This document shows, in pieces, positions 1-8,931 of a stretch of 64,000 nt of DNA (position 1 is the first letter of the stretch; each line of letters starts with the position of its first letter). Below the pieces are notes generated by a model. The model worked only from the letters and a program-made list of their open reading frames with translations, ran no database searches and had not been told where the DNA came from. Origin of the DNA: Bog-877 sp049518775 (GTDB lineage: Bacteria; Chloroflexota; Dormibacteria; Aeolococcales; Bog-877); contig JBEKRL010000002.1 of the NCBI GenBank assembly GCA_049518775.1, positions 1 through 64,000 on the forward strand, in the 5' to 3' direction. Made by a program: the position numbers and the translations under genes.

Positions 1-77
1 GCCCGCCATGGGGGTCCGGCGGTGTCGCGGGGCCAGCGACTCGACCACAGCTCCCGGGGCGCGTAGCGATCGATCAT
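1..77 (-). CDS. partial CDS of unknown product, running off the left edge
   Basis: Reading leftwards from 77, an ATG is preceded by a strong ribosome binding site (AGGAGGG, five bases before the ATG) and opens a frame that stays free of stops to the window edge. The 25 visible residues begin MIDRYAPRELW. That opening faintly recalls the N-terminus of adenylosuccinate lyase (MIxRY), which would fit the purine genes elsewhere in the window, but the match ends after about ten residues. I do not assign a product. The gene diverges from the sigma factor gene at 285, and the two would share the 78-284 promoter region. Confidence 0.4.
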   Translation of the reverse strand, partial: MIDRYAPRELWSSRWPRDTAGPPWR

Positions 78-284
78 GCTCGCCCTCCTGGCAACTCTTG
101 CTGCAGCGGCGGGGCCGTTGACCCCTCCTTCGGGTAGAGGTGGCGGCCGATCGGGCACCGAGGATCCGGCGCCTCCCCACCGGTGAGCCGGGTACCGTTG
201 CGGGGTGGGTTCAAAGCCGCCACGGTCGCTCGTAACCGGTCCTGATCCCGCAGCGTTTGGGCTTGTAGTCCGAGGTTCGCGCCC

Positions 285-863
285 GTGAGGCTCCCGCTCG
301 ATGACGAGGACGAGCTGATCGGCCGGGCCCAGGAAGACCCGGAAAGCTTCGGCCAGCTCTATGACCATTACTTCCCCCAGATCTACCGGTACGTCGCCTC
401 GAGGGTCCGCAACCGCGAGCTCGCCGAGGACATCACCAGTGAGGTCTTCTTCAAGGCACTGCGCGCGATCGGGCGCTATCGGCCCGGTGGCCACCCCTTC
501 TCCGCCTGGCTCTACCAGATCGCCGTCAACGCCATCACCGACCACTACCGCTCCCGGAAACGGAGCGAGGAGAGCCTCGACGATCGCGCCGAGCTGGCCG
601 CCCCCGGCACTGCGGTCGACGAGGAGGTGGCCCAGCGGATGGCGATCGCCCAGATCCGGGCCGCCATCGACGCCCTCCCCGATCAGCAGCGGACCGCGAT
701 GACTCTCAAGTACTCGGAGGACCTCCCCCTGGCCGAGATCGGGCAGATCATGGGCAAGAGCGAGGGAGCGGTCAAGCTCCTGATCTTCCGCGGCACCGCC
801 TCGGTGCGGCTCCAGCTGCAGGCGCTGCGCGCCGGAGCCCAAGGGCAGGGCCAGGATGGATAG
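285..863 (+). CDS. RNA polymerase ECF-type sigma factor
   Basis: A 192-residue extracytoplasmic-function sigma-70 factor that would direct RNA polymerase to a small regulon. Region 2 is seen around residues 20-58 (YDHYFPQIYRYVASRV through the acidic AEDITSEVFFKAL stretch). Region 4, a helix-turn-helix, is near residues 130-175 (LPDQQRTAMTLKYSEDLPLAEIG). The two are joined by a short linker with no region 3, as expected for the group. The start is GTG. The last 8 bp overlap the next gene, whose product has one membrane segment, so the pair looks like a sigma factor and its membrane-bound partner. The subgroup and the target promoters cannot be named from sequence alone. Confidence 0.92.
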   Translation: MRLPLDDEDELIGRAQEDPESFGQLYDHYFPQIYRYVASRVRNRELAEDITSEVFFKALRAIGRYRPGGHPFSAWLYQIAVNAITDHYRSRKRSEESLDDRAELAAPGTAVDEEVAQRMAIAQIRAAIDALPDQQRTAMTLKYSEDLPLAEIGQIMGKSEGAVKLLIFRGTASVRLQLQALRAGAQGQGQDG

Positions 864-3180
864 GCTCTCGCGCTGGCGCCGCCGGACCCGGCCCCCGTCC
901 GCACCCAGCGGGACCGACCCGGAGCTGGGAGAGCTGTTCGCGAGGCAGCGGGGAGCGGACGCCGGCGGCCTGCTGGAGACCGCCGAGGAGCTTCGCCGCC
1001 GGCTCAGTCAGGAGCCCGGTCCGAAGGCCGACCCCTGCTACCAGCGACAGCTTCGGGCCAGCCTGGTGAGCGCGGCCCAGGCACGGGGGCAGGCCCGGCG
1101 CCATCGACTGGGGCTGTTGTTCGGGACCGGCGTCGGGGCTGCGGGACTGGCAATGGTGGCGGTGGTGGTCTTCTCCCTGGTGGTCCTGCCCCAGCCCGCC
1201 CGGAAGGTAAGGGTCCAGGCGGCGATCTCCGGCAACCACCGGGTGGCGGTCACCGCCGCGATCCGGCTCGGCTTCAACCAGCCGATGGACGAGGCGGCGG
1301 TGGATGAGGGCCTCAGGATCACCCCCGCCGTCTCCTTCGCCACGTCCTGGCCGGACTCCCGGACGCTGGTCATCTCACCGCAGAACGGGTTGGCTCCCAA
1401 CGTCGGCTACGTCGTGACCATCGCCCAGTCCGACGTCCGAGCCCAGAGCGGCGCCCAGGCCGGCGCCGAGGTCGTGATCCCGTTCGGGACCGGCTCCGCC
1501 CCTTCCACACCCCAGGGAATTCCCCCCTCCGTGGTCTCCATCACCCCCGACGCGTCGATCACCGGAAGTGCCGCGATCAGCTACGGAGATGACTACTCCC
1601 TCCTGGTGCTGAGCTCAGGAGAGCTGGAGGCGATCAGCCCCTCCCAGCCGGCCTCATCGCCCAGCCCGACCTTCGCGGAGCCCAGCCCCTCGGCGTCCCC
1701 CGCGGCCGCAGGCGGCACCCTCTACCTGCTTAACCCCTCGCCCCACGTGGTCGCCACCGACGCCCTCGGGGCGGCCTGCTCCCCAGACAGCCAGGAGATC
1801 GCCTACTGGACTCCCCAGGCCGACGGGACGCTGGGCCTTGAGGTGATCTCGGCCAGCGGCGGCACCCCAGAGACCCTGGCCACTTCGGACGGGTCCAACC
1901 CGGGGCTCGCCTGGCTCGACGACGGCGACCTCCTGTACGCCAGCGCGGGCCAGCTGCATGAGGTGAGCCTGGACGGCCAGATCACCTCGGTTTTCCCCGA
2001 GGTGCGGCTCGCGCCCAGCGATTTCTTCACCCTCTCACCGTCCTCCCAGCAGCTCTTCACCACCCCGGCCGGGGTGCCCACGGTGTACTCCCTCACCAGC
2101 GGCACCTCCAGTCCCATCCCTGGACTGGTGGGCCTGCCCGCCTGGACGCTCTCGGGCTCAGAGATGGGCTACGTCGACCAGTCGGGAGGCTCGGCGGCGA
2201 TCGAGCTGAGCTCGGACGGCGGTGTCCAGAGCACCCAGCTGCTTTCGGCACCCAGCGGGGTCGAGCTGGGCGGACTCAGCTTCGACCCCACGGGCAGCTA
2301 CCTCGCCTACACCACGACCGGCACCGGCGAGCAAGCCCAACTCGAGCTGGTCGACGTCCAGTCCCAGATCGTGGGCTCCCTGGGCAGCTTCGCCGAGGTC
2401 GGCGATCCGGTCTGGGCACCCAGCGGTGACCAGCTCTCCGCCCTCGCCGAGGCCACCGGCAGCGACACCGTCGACGTCTACAGCCTGCTGCTCTCCGGAA
2501 CCGGGGAGAGCCGGCCGGCCGGCGACGCAGCCCAGGATCTGGCTCTCTCCGCCGCCGCCAGCCTGGCTCAGCTCCAGGTGACCGATTCAGCCAGCTCCCA
2601 GAGCTCCATCAACGCCCTGCTGGCACCGGGTGCAAGCCTCGGCTCAACGATCCTGCTGCCCGGAAGATTCGACCGCTTCTACGCCATCTCGGCGACGCCG
2701 ACCAGCTCCGGAGCCACCACCTACACGGTCGACCTGCGCCTGGTCCGAGACGCCAACGGCTCCGCCGGCCCCGCCTACCTGCCCGAGTTGGTGACGGTGC
2801 AGACCGCAGGGGCATCTCCCCTGATCACGGTGGTCAGCCAGGGCGCGCTGACCCCGGTCCCGCTGGGGCCACTGGTACTGAGCGCCTCAGCCTCAGTCAC
2901 CTCGTCGGGGGCCGTGGTGGTCGAGATCCAGTTCAACTCCGACCTCAATCCCGCGACCGTGGGGTCCGAGTCGATCAGCCTCGACGCCAACGGACAGGCC
3001 GTCCCCAACCTGGAGTTCAACTACGCACCACTGACCCGCACCGAGACCGTCACCGCGCCGTCCCTCACGCCGGGCGCCCTGACCCTGACCGTGTCGGCGC
3101 CGCTCGCCGATGTCGACGGCACGCCGATGCACGGTACCTTCCAGGTGGTGCTCCAGGCAGGTTCCGCCAACCCCGGCTGA
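856..3180 (+). CDS. membrane-anchored Ig-like/beta-propeller protein, putative anti-sigma or sensor partner
   Basis: A 774-residue protein. About 85 basic and charged residues lie inside the cell, followed by one transmembrane helix near 86-112 and a long exported part. The exported part starts with an Ig-like fold of the Big_5 kind (about 118-210, with FNQPMD). It continues with propeller-like repeats (SPDSQEIAYW, DPTGSYLAYT, WAPSGDQLSA) and a second Ig-like region near the C-terminus. Ser/Pro-rich linkers occur near 225-280. Translational overlap with the sigma gene and the topology suggest an anti-sigma factor reading a signal outside the membrane. No zinc-binding HxxxCxxC anti-sigma motif is present in the cytoplasmic part, so this role is inferred from position only. 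Confidence 0.7.
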   Translation: MDRLSRWRRRTRPPSAPSGTDPELGELFARQRGADAGGLLETAEELRRRLSQEPGPKADPCYQRQLRASLVSAAQARGQARRHRLGLLFGTGVGAAGLAMVAVVVFSLVVLPQPARKVRVQAAISGNHRVAVTAAIRLGFNQPMDEAAVDEGLRITPAVSFATSWPDSRTLVISPQNGLAPNVGYVVTIAQSDVRAQSGAQAGAEVVIPFGTGSAPSTPQGIPPSVVSITPDASITGSAAISYGDDYSLLVLSSGELEAISPSQPASSPSPTFAEPSPSASPAAAGGTLYLLNPSPHVVATDALGAACSPDSQEIAYWTPQADGTLGLEVISASGGTPETLATSDGSNPGLAWLDDGDLLYASAGQLHEVSLDGQITSVFPEVRLAPSDFFTLSPSSQQLFTTPAGVPTVYSLTSGTSSPIPGLVGLPAWTLSGSEMGYVDQSGGSAAIELSSDGGVQSTQLLSAPSGVELGGLSFDPTGSYLAYTTTGTGEQAQLELVDVQSQIVGSLGSFAEVGDPVWAPSGDQLSALAEATGSDTVDVYSLLLSGTGESRPAGDAAQDLALSAAASLAQLQVTDSASSQSSINALLAPGASLGSTILLPGRFDRFYAISATPTSSGATTYTVDLRLVRDANGSAGPAYLPELVTVQTAGASPLITVVSQGALTPVPLGPLVLSASASVTSSGAVVVEIQFNSDLNPATVGSESISLDANGQAVPNLEFNYAPLTRTETVTAPSLTPGALTLTVSAPLADVDGTPMHGTFQVVLQAGSANPG

Positions 3181-3313
3181 GCGCAAGGGGGGTCGGCACC
3201 GCCCGCGAGCAGGTCGGCCCCAACCGGTTCCGCGGCGCCCTTGCGGCGGTTGTGGGTCCCTGATCAGCCGGGGGGGATGCAGCTGGCGGCTACCACTCAG
3301 TCACCAGCTGAGC

Positions 3314-4765
3314 TCACTGCGATGCGGTCAGCGCCGCCGCCATGGCCGCCAGCCGACGACGGTTGGAGCCCAATTGGCTCATCGCCTCCGCCTGCCGCTC
3401 TCGCCAGGCTTGGGCACGGACCAACAGTTGGGGGTGGTTGGCGATGTACTCGGTGGTGAGCCTCCCGGCCAGAAAGTCGGAGTCCTCGAGCAGCGCCGCG
3501 TGGAAGGGAATGTTGCTGGTTATCCCGCCGATCCAGTACTCGAAGAGCGCCCGCCGCGCCCGCGCCACCGCCTCCTCCCGACTGGCGCCATGCACGATCA
3601 GCTTGGCGATCAGGGGGTCGTAGAAGGGGCTGACCTGCCCGCCACCGGACAGCGAGCTGTCGGCCCTCACCCCGGGGCCGGCGGGCTCGTGGTAGGCGGT
3701 GACCCGACCTGGGGTGGGCAGGAAGTCCATCCAGGGATCCTCGGCGTTGACCCGGCATTCCAGCGCCCAGCCCCGCCACTCCACCTGATCCTGGCGCCAG
3801 GGCAGAGGCTCCCCCATTGCCACTCGGAGCTGGGCGGCCACCAGGTCGATGCCGGTGAGCAGCTCGGTGACCGGGTGCTCGACCTGGAGTCGCGTGTTCA
3901 TCTCCAGGAAGTAGAAGGATCCCTGGGACACGATGAACTCCACCGTCCCAGCGTTGACGTACCCGACCGCCTGGGCGGCCCTGACCGCGGCGTCTCCCAG
4001 CGCGCGGCGCATCTCCTCACTGATCGCGGGCGCCGGCCCCTCCTCCACCAGCTTCTGATGGCGGCGCTGAATCGAGCACTCCCGCTCACCGAGGTGGATG
4101 GTGTTCCCGTGGGAGTCGGCAAGGATCTGGACCTCGATGTGGCGAGGGTCAGTGACCAGTCGCTCCAGGAAAACCCTGGAGTCGCCAAAGAAGCGCTGGG
4201 CCAAGACGCTGCAGGTCTCGAGCGCCGGCCGCAGCTCCTGCTCGTCGTGGACCTCCTTCACGCCGATCCCGCCTCCTCCCGCAACGGCCTTGACCAGGAC
4301 CGGCAACCCCATCTCCCGGACCGCTGCGTGCGCCTGGTCGAGGTCGGCGACCGCCTCGGTCCCAGGAAGGACCGGCACCCCCTCCGCCTGCATGCGCTGG
4401 CGGGCCCTCACCTTGTCACCCATGGCCGAGATCGCCTCCGCCGGGGGCCCGATGAAGGCGATCCGGGCGGCGGCGCAGGCCTGGGCGAGGCGGGGGTCCT
4501 CCGCGAGGAACCCATAACCGGGGTGGATCGCCTGGGCTCCGGTCTCTCGCGCCGCCGCCATGATCCGGTCCAGGTCGAGGTAGGACTCCCCCGCCGGGGC
4601 AGGACCGATCCTCACCGCAGCGTCGGCCAGCTTGGTGTGCAGCGCATCCCGATCAGCGTCCGAGTAGACCGCCACCGAGCGCAGCCCCAGGTCTCGGCAG
4701 GCCCGGATGATCCGAACCGCGATCTCCCCGCGGTTGGCGACTAGGACGCTGCCGAAGACGCTCAA
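3314..4765 (-). CDS. accC: biotin carboxylase subunit
   Basis: ATP-dependent carboxylation of a biotinyl domain with bicarbonate. The 483 residues cover the N-terminal domain (VLVANRGEIAVRIIRA at the start), the ATP-grasp domain (glycine-rich GGGGIGVKEV, ECSIQRRHQKLVEE) and the C-terminal domain with MNTRLQVEHPVTE, the family signature holding catalytic residues. All look intact, and length is close to the usual 450-500. The start is TTG (VFGSVLVANRG follows), 7 bp after the stop of the upstream gene, with GAGGA as a weak ribosome binding site, so the two genes are probably coupled. The partner at 4773-6629 carries the biotinyl domain. The final acceptor is unclear because that partner has a damaged carboxyltransferase site. 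Confidence 0.93.
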   Translation of the reverse strand: MSVFGSVLVANRGEIAVRIIRACRDLGLRSVAVYSDADRDALHTKLADAAVRIGPAPAGESYLDLDRIMAAARETGAQAIHPGYGFLAEDPRLAQACAAARIAFIGPPAEAISAMGDKVRARQRMQAEGVPVLPGTEAVADLDQAHAAVREMGLPVLVKAVAGGGGIGVKEVHDEQELRPALETCSVLAQRFFGDSRVFLERLVTDPRHIEVQILADSHGNTIHLGERECSIQRRHQKLVEEGPAPAISEEMRRALGDAAVRAAQAVGYVNAGTVEFIVSQGSFYFLEMNTRLQVEHPVTELLTGIDLVAAQLRVAMGEPLPWRQDQVEWRGWALECRVNAEDPWMDFLPTPGRVTAYHEPAGPGVRADSSLSGGGQVSPFYDPLIAKLIVHGASREEAVARARRALFEYWIGGITSNIPFHAALLEDSDFLAGRLTTEYIANHPQLLVRAQAWRERQAEAMSQLGSNRRRLAAMAAALTASQ

Positions 4766-4772
4766 GGCGTCC

Positions 4773-6629
4773 TCAAGCCACCGTCACCAGGACGTCGCCC
4801 CGGCTCACCACCTGCCGCTCCGCCACCAGGACCGCCTGGACGGTGCCGGCCACATCGGTGGGGATGTCATTCTGCATTTTCATCGCCTCGAGCACGACCA
4901 CCGTCTGGCCCACCACCACCTGGTCACCCACCTGGACCGGGATCCGGGCAATCAGCCCCTGCATGGGCGCCTTGACCCCGCTGGCGGGAGCCGGGGCACC
5001 GCTGGCAATGGCAGCCGGCGCTGCCGAGGGCACCGCGAAGCCGGCTCCGTCCTTGGCCACCACCCGGACCTCGAACAGCTCGCCGTCCACCTCGACTGTG
5101 AACTCGCGGGCCGGTGCCGCGGCAGGACCCGCGGCCGGCTCCGCCGCCGGGGCGCTGGGGGGCGCCGGGAACAGGCCCAGGGGGATGGCGGCGGCGTCGC
5201 CCACCGGTTCGCTCAGGTCCCCGCCGTCGACGAGCGGCGAGGGCGCCTGCGGTGCCGGCTCCGGTCCAGGTTCATCCTCGAGCCGCTCCACGCGGGCCTC
5301 GCCGTGGAGTAGCGCCAAGGTGGCCTCGGGGAAGAGCAGGAAGCTCAGCAACTGGGAGTCGCTTGGCTTGGCCAGACCCAGCCTCGCCATGGCCCGGCGG
5401 CCCGAGCCCAGGGCCGGCTCCAGAACATCGGCCGAGCGGACAGTTATCGGCTCCTCGACCCCGATCACCAGACGCTGGACCTCGGGGTCGACCGGGCCCG
5501 GCGGCGCCCCGAAGAGCCCGAGGAAGTAGTCCTTGACGTCCTGGGCCACGGTCAGGTAGCGCTGCCCGGAAACCACGTTGGAGACCGCCTGGGTGACCAC
5601 CAGCTGGGCGACCGGTGTGACCAGGGGCGGGTTTCCCATCTCCTTGCGCACTCGAGGGATCTCCTCCTGCACCGCGGCCAGCTGGTCCTGAGCGCCCTGG
5701 GATTCGCACTCCCAGCGCAGGTGCTCCAGCACTGAGGGCGGCAGCTGGGTCCGGAGGGTGGCGGAGTCGTATTGCCACCCGCTGGGATCGGCCAGGGCGC
5801 GGTACAGGGGCATGACCTCGTCCAGGGCGTCGGCCGCGGCCAGAACCCGGGCCTCGTCCATCGGCGGCTCTACCTCGGTGCCCCGGAGCGCGGCACACAC
5901 CCCCTCGGTGCTGGGCAGCGAGGCTCCACCGGCGAGTGGTGAGAGGCAGACGTCGAGGCTCTGGGCGCCCGCCTCCGCCGCGGCCAGGTAGGCGAACTGC
6001 GCCTGGCCGGTGATCGTGGCGCAGTGGACGCTGACCGGCAGCCCGGTCCGCTCCCGCAGCCCGCCGACCAGCGAACGTGCGGTGCCTGCACCCAGCAGCC
6101 CGGCGGGATCGAAGATGCACAGGCTCTGATAGCCCAGGCCGGCCAGTTCCACGCCCAGGGCCAGGAAGCCCTCCACCGAGTGGGCGGGGCTCTCGGTGTA
6201 GACCAGCGCCCCCTCAGCGTGCTTGCCGACAGTCCTCACCGCTTCCGCTACCCGGGCCAGACTGCGGGGGTCGTTGAGCGGGTCAAAGCAGCGGAAGACG
6301 TCCAGCCCGCTCTCGGCACACAGGGCCACGAAGAGGTCGACGGCGTCATCCGGAAGCGGCCGGTAGCCCACCAGAGCCTGGCCCCGGATGAGTCCGACCA
6401 GCGGGATCGTGGTGGCGGCCCGGATCGCCCGAAGCCGCTCCCAGGGGTCCTCGCCGAGGTGCTCCAGCGATGCCTGGTAGGTGGCGCCACCGAAGACATC
6501 CAGCCCGGCGTACCCGCAGCCCTCCAGCTTCTCCAGCAGCGGGAGCACGTGACGGATCCGCAGCCGGCTGAGCAGCAGCGTCTGCTGCCCGTGCCGGAGG
6601 GAGCACTCGATCAGGCCGATCGGCGACAT
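4773..6629 (-). CDS. pyruvate carboxylase B / oxaloacetate decarboxylase alpha-like protein with biotinyl domain, altered active site
   Basis: A 618-residue protein with a TIM-barrel carboxyltransferase-like domain (1-250), the conserved post-barrel region (270-440, with TPVAQLVVTQAVSNV), a long Ala/Pro-rich linker, and a biotinyl domain (about 548-618) with EAMKMQND, Lys584 being the expected biotin site. Fold markers such as FGGAT, LGEDPWERLR, NDPR and the SPAH loop are kept. The metal site is not. The Asp of LRDAHQ is His13 (LRHGQQ). The carboxylated Lys of IKDMSG is Phe173 (IFDPAG). The second His of HCH is Ala204, while His202 stays. Normal pyruvate or oxaloacetate chemistry is therefore doubtful. 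It forms an operon with accC. The family assignment is sure; activity and substrate are not. Confidence 0.85.
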   Translation of the reverse strand: MSPIGLIECSLRHGQQTLLLSRLRIRHVLPLLEKLEGCGYAGLDVFGGATYQASLEHLGEDPWERLRAIRAATTIPLVGLIRGQALVGYRPLPDDAVDLFVALCAESGLDVFRCFDPLNDPRSLARVAEAVRTVGKHAEGALVYTESPAHSVEGFLALGVELAGLGYQSLCIFDPAGLLGAGTARSLVGGLRERTGLPVSVHCATITGQAQFAYLAAAEAGAQSLDVCLSPLAGGASLPSTEGVCAALRGTEVEPPMDEARVLAAADALDEVMPLYRALADPSGWQYDSATLRTQLPPSVLEHLRWECESQGAQDQLAAVQEEIPRVRKEMGNPPLVTPVAQLVVTQAVSNVVSGQRYLTVAQDVKDYFLGLFGAPPGPVDPEVQRLVIGVEEPITVRSADVLEPALGSGRRAMARLGLAKPSDSQLLSFLLFPEATLALLHGEARVERLEDEPGPEPAPQAPSPLVDGGDLSEPVGDAAAIPLGLFPAPPSAPAAEPAAGPAAAPAREFTVEVDGELFEVRVVAKDGAGFAVPSAAPAAIASGAPAPASGVKAPMQGLIARIPVQVGDQVVVGQTVVVLEAMKMQNDIPTDVAGTVQAVLVAERQVVSRGDVLVTVA

Positions 6630-6637
6630 CGGGTGTC

Positions 6638-6643
6638 AGGGTA
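6638..6643 (-). promoter_or_regulatory. candidate -10 box of the carboxylase operon (leaderless)
   Basis: On the minus strand TACCCT lies 8 nt before the ATG at 6629. With a transcription start 6-7 nt after the box, the message would start at or next to the ATG. No -35 box is clear. Confidence 0.35.
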
Positions 6644-6722
6644 ACCGGACGCCAGGCCTTGACGCGAACCGCGGCGCGGCGGCCTCAGCCCGGGCGCCCC
6701 TTGGCCATCGGGGAGGCCGCAG

Positions 6723-7100
6723 CTAGCGGCGCCGGGCGGACTGGCACCCGACGCACCTGGTCGCCCAGGGGAGCACCTCGAGCCGGGCTTGGGGGATGGG
6801 CCGCCGGCAGCCGTCACAGACGCCGTAGGTCCCGGCGTTCAGCTTGTCCAGCGCCGCCCGGACCTCCTCCTCCAACCGCTCCAGCTCGCCGGCGGTCCGG
6901 GATCGGGCGAGCCGGTCGGCGCTCTCGGCGACATGGTCGCCGGCGCGCTTGCCGTACTGGACCGGAGCGGTGGGCTCCAGGCTCGCCTCGAAGAGGGACG
7001 ACTCCTCGGTGGTCAGCTGCTCCAGCTTGGCGCGCAGCAGTCTGGCCACTGGGTCAGGGTCGCGGCTGGTTACATCGGTCGCCGAGACGAGTCGGGGCAA
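6723..7100 (-). CDS. DksA/TraR-type C4 zinc-finger protein
   Basis: A 125-residue protein with a helical, coiled-coil-like first part (LLRAKLEQLTTEE through LEEEVRAALDKL) and a C-terminal four-cysteine zinc finger, CDGCRRPIP followed by CVGC. This is the DksA/TraR/YteA layout. Members bind RNA polymerase in its secondary channel or act as general stress proteins. The acidic DxxDxA tip found in true DksA is not evident, so a ppGpp cofactor role should not be assumed. The start is TTG at 7100, chosen because GAGGAAAGG sits just upstream at good spacing. It stands alone between the carboxylase operon and guaA on the same strand. Confidence 0.82.
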   Translation of the reverse strand: MPRLVSATDVTSRDPDPVARLLRAKLEQLTTEESSLFEASLEPTAPVQYGKRAGDHVAESADRLARSRTAGELERLEEEVRAALDKLNAGTYGVCDGCRRPIPQARLEVLPWATRCVGCQSARRR

Positions 7101-7314
7101 GTGCCTTTCCTCGGATGCTCACCGGAGGGGTGGACGGCGCGGCCGCCCGGAAGCGGGTGGTCAGACCGCAGGGTCCCGACGGTACCGCGTCTAGGGAAGG
7201 CTAACCCCTCCCGTCCCCTAGCGCCGGCCAGCCCGGTCGCCGGTGCCGCGCTGGCGGGATCGCCGGGCCAGGCCACGGCGTCGTCCCCCCGCCGCGAGCG
7301 CTCTCGCCCCGCCC

Positions 7315-8910
7315 TCACTCCCACTCGATCGTCGCGGGCGGCTTGCTGCTGATGTCGTAGACGACCCGGTTCACCCCGGCGACTTCGTTGACGATGCGGC
7401 GGCTGACTTCGGCGAGGAGCTCGTAGGGGACCCGGGCCCAGTCGGCGGTCATGCCGTCCTCGGACTGCACGATCCGGACCGCGACCACCGTGGCGTAGGT
7501 GCGGAAGTCACCCATCACCCCGACACTGCTGATCGGGGTGAGGATGGCGAAGCTCTGCCAGACCTGGTGGTAGAGGCCTCTGCGCTTGATCTCGTCGATC
7601 ACGATCCAGTCGGCGCTTCGGACCGTCTCCAGCCGCTCCCGGGTGACCTCGCCGATGATCCGGATGGCCAGGCCTGGCCCTGGGAAGGGCTGGCGCTGGA
7701 TCAGGTCATCGGGCAGTCCCAGGGCCTTGCCGACCCGGCGCACCTCATCCTTGAAGAGGTAGCGGAGGGGCTCGATCAGAGAGAACCGCATGCCCTGGGG
7801 AAGCCCCCCCACGTTGTGATGGGTCTTGATCCGGTGGGCGCCGAAGGTATCGGCCGCCGTGCTCTCGATCACGTCGGGATAGAGCGTTCCCTGCGCCAGA
7901 AAGGAAACCCCACCCAGCCGGCTGGTCTCCTCCTCGAAGGCGGCGATGAATTCCCGACCCACGATGCGACGCTTCTCCTCTGGATCGGTGACCCCGCTGA
8001 GGGCGTTGAGGAAGCGCTCCTCGGCCTCCACTCGGAGGATCCGCATCCTCATGCTTCGGGTGAGCACGTCGATGACCCGGTCGGCCTCACCGCGGCGGAG
8101 CAGTCCGTTGTCCACGAAGATGCAGGTGAGCTGATCGCCCACTGCCCGGTGGACCAGGGTGGCCGCGACGGCGGAGTCGACCCCCCCGGAGAGGGCGCAG
8201 ATGACCGGCTCCGAGCCCACCCGCTGGCGGATTTCCCAGACCGTCTGATCGACGAAGCCCTGGGGCTCCCAGGTGCCGCTGCAGCCGCACTTCCCATAGA
8301 GAAAGTTGCGGAGCAACTCCATCCCCTTGGGGGTGTGGGCTACCTCGGGGTGGAACTGCAGGCCCACCCGGTCCCCGGGGCCGATCATCGCCGCGACCGG
8401 GCTGTTGACGGTGTGGGCCACCGCGCGAAAGCCTTCGGGCATCTCCTCGATGACATCGCCGTGGCTCATCCAGACCGGCATCTCGGTGGGCAGGCCAGCG
8501 AAGAGGCCGTCGTCACCGTCAACCACCACCGAGGCCAGTCCGTATTCGCGGCTCTGCGAGGGCCTCACCCGGCCGCCGAGGTCGTGGGCCAGCAACTGCA
8601 TCCCATAGCAGATGCCGAGGATGGGGATCCCGAGGTCGTAGATCCCGCGGTCGGGGTGGAGGGCGCCGGGATCGTAGACGCTGGAGGGTCCGCCACTTAG
8701 CACCAGGCCTCGCGGCCGCCGCCCGGCGATGTCGCCGACGGCGGCGTCGCCGGCCACCAGCTCGCAGTAGACGTTGAGCTCGCGGATCCGGCGGGCGATC
8801 AGCTGGGTGTACTGGGAGCCGAAGTCCAAGACCAGGATCGTGTCGGTGCCGGAGGCGAACCCCGGGTCGGGCCCGGCTCGGCTCGAGGGAGGGAGGGCAG
8901 TGGTGCTCAT
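7315..8910 (-). CDS. guaA: GMP synthase (glutamine-hydrolysing)
   Basis: Converts XMP to GMP using ATP and glutamine, the last step of guanine nucleotide synthesis. The 531 residues hold a class I glutamine amidotransferase domain (VLDFGSQYTQLIARRI, the nucleophile elbow ILGICYGMQ, and His-Glu in QFHPEVAHT). This is followed by the ATP pyrophosphatase domain with the P-loop-like ALSGGVDSAV and the C-terminal dimerisation domain ending VVYDISSKPPATIEWE, the standard guaA ending. Length matches the E. coli enzyme. It lies 21 bp after guaB3, so XMP production and its amination are probably co-transcribed. Confidence 0.97.
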   Translation of the reverse strand: MSTTALPPSSRAGPDPGFASGTDTILVLDFGSQYTQLIARRIRELNVYCELVAGDAAVGDIAGRRPRGLVLSGGPSSVYDPGALHPDRGIYDLGIPILGICYGMQLLAHDLGGRVRPSQSREYGLASVVVDGDDGLFAGLPTEMPVWMSHGDVIEEMPEGFRAVAHTVNSPVAAMIGPGDRVGLQFHPEVAHTPKGMELLRNFLYGKCGCSGTWEPQGFVDQTVWEIRQRVGSEPVICALSGGVDSAVAATLVHRAVGDQLTCIFVDNGLLRRGEADRVIDVLTRSMRMRILRVEAEERFLNALSGVTDPEEKRRIVGREFIAAFEEETSRLGGVSFLAQGTLYPDVIESTAADTFGAHRIKTHHNVGGLPQGMRFSLIEPLRYLFKDEVRRVGKALGLPDDLIQRQPFPGPGLAIRIIGEVTRERLETVRSADWIVIDEIKRRGLYHQVWQSFAILTPISSVGVMGDFRTYATVVAVRIVQSEDGMTADWARVPYELLAEVSRRIVNEVAGVNRVVYDISSKPPATIEWE

Positions 8911-8931
8911 CTGCGCCCCCAGCCGCTCACC

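Noticed and set aside
3110..4744. A 544-codon open frame on the plus strand
   Set aside because: It lies antisense to the clear biotin carboxylase gene and is low complexity (Arg/Leu/Gly/Pro-rich); such frames arise from GC-rich third positions.
7200..7320. Terminator after guaA (GCGAG/CTCGC)
   Set aside because: The stem is only 5 bp with no T tract; not reported as a feature.
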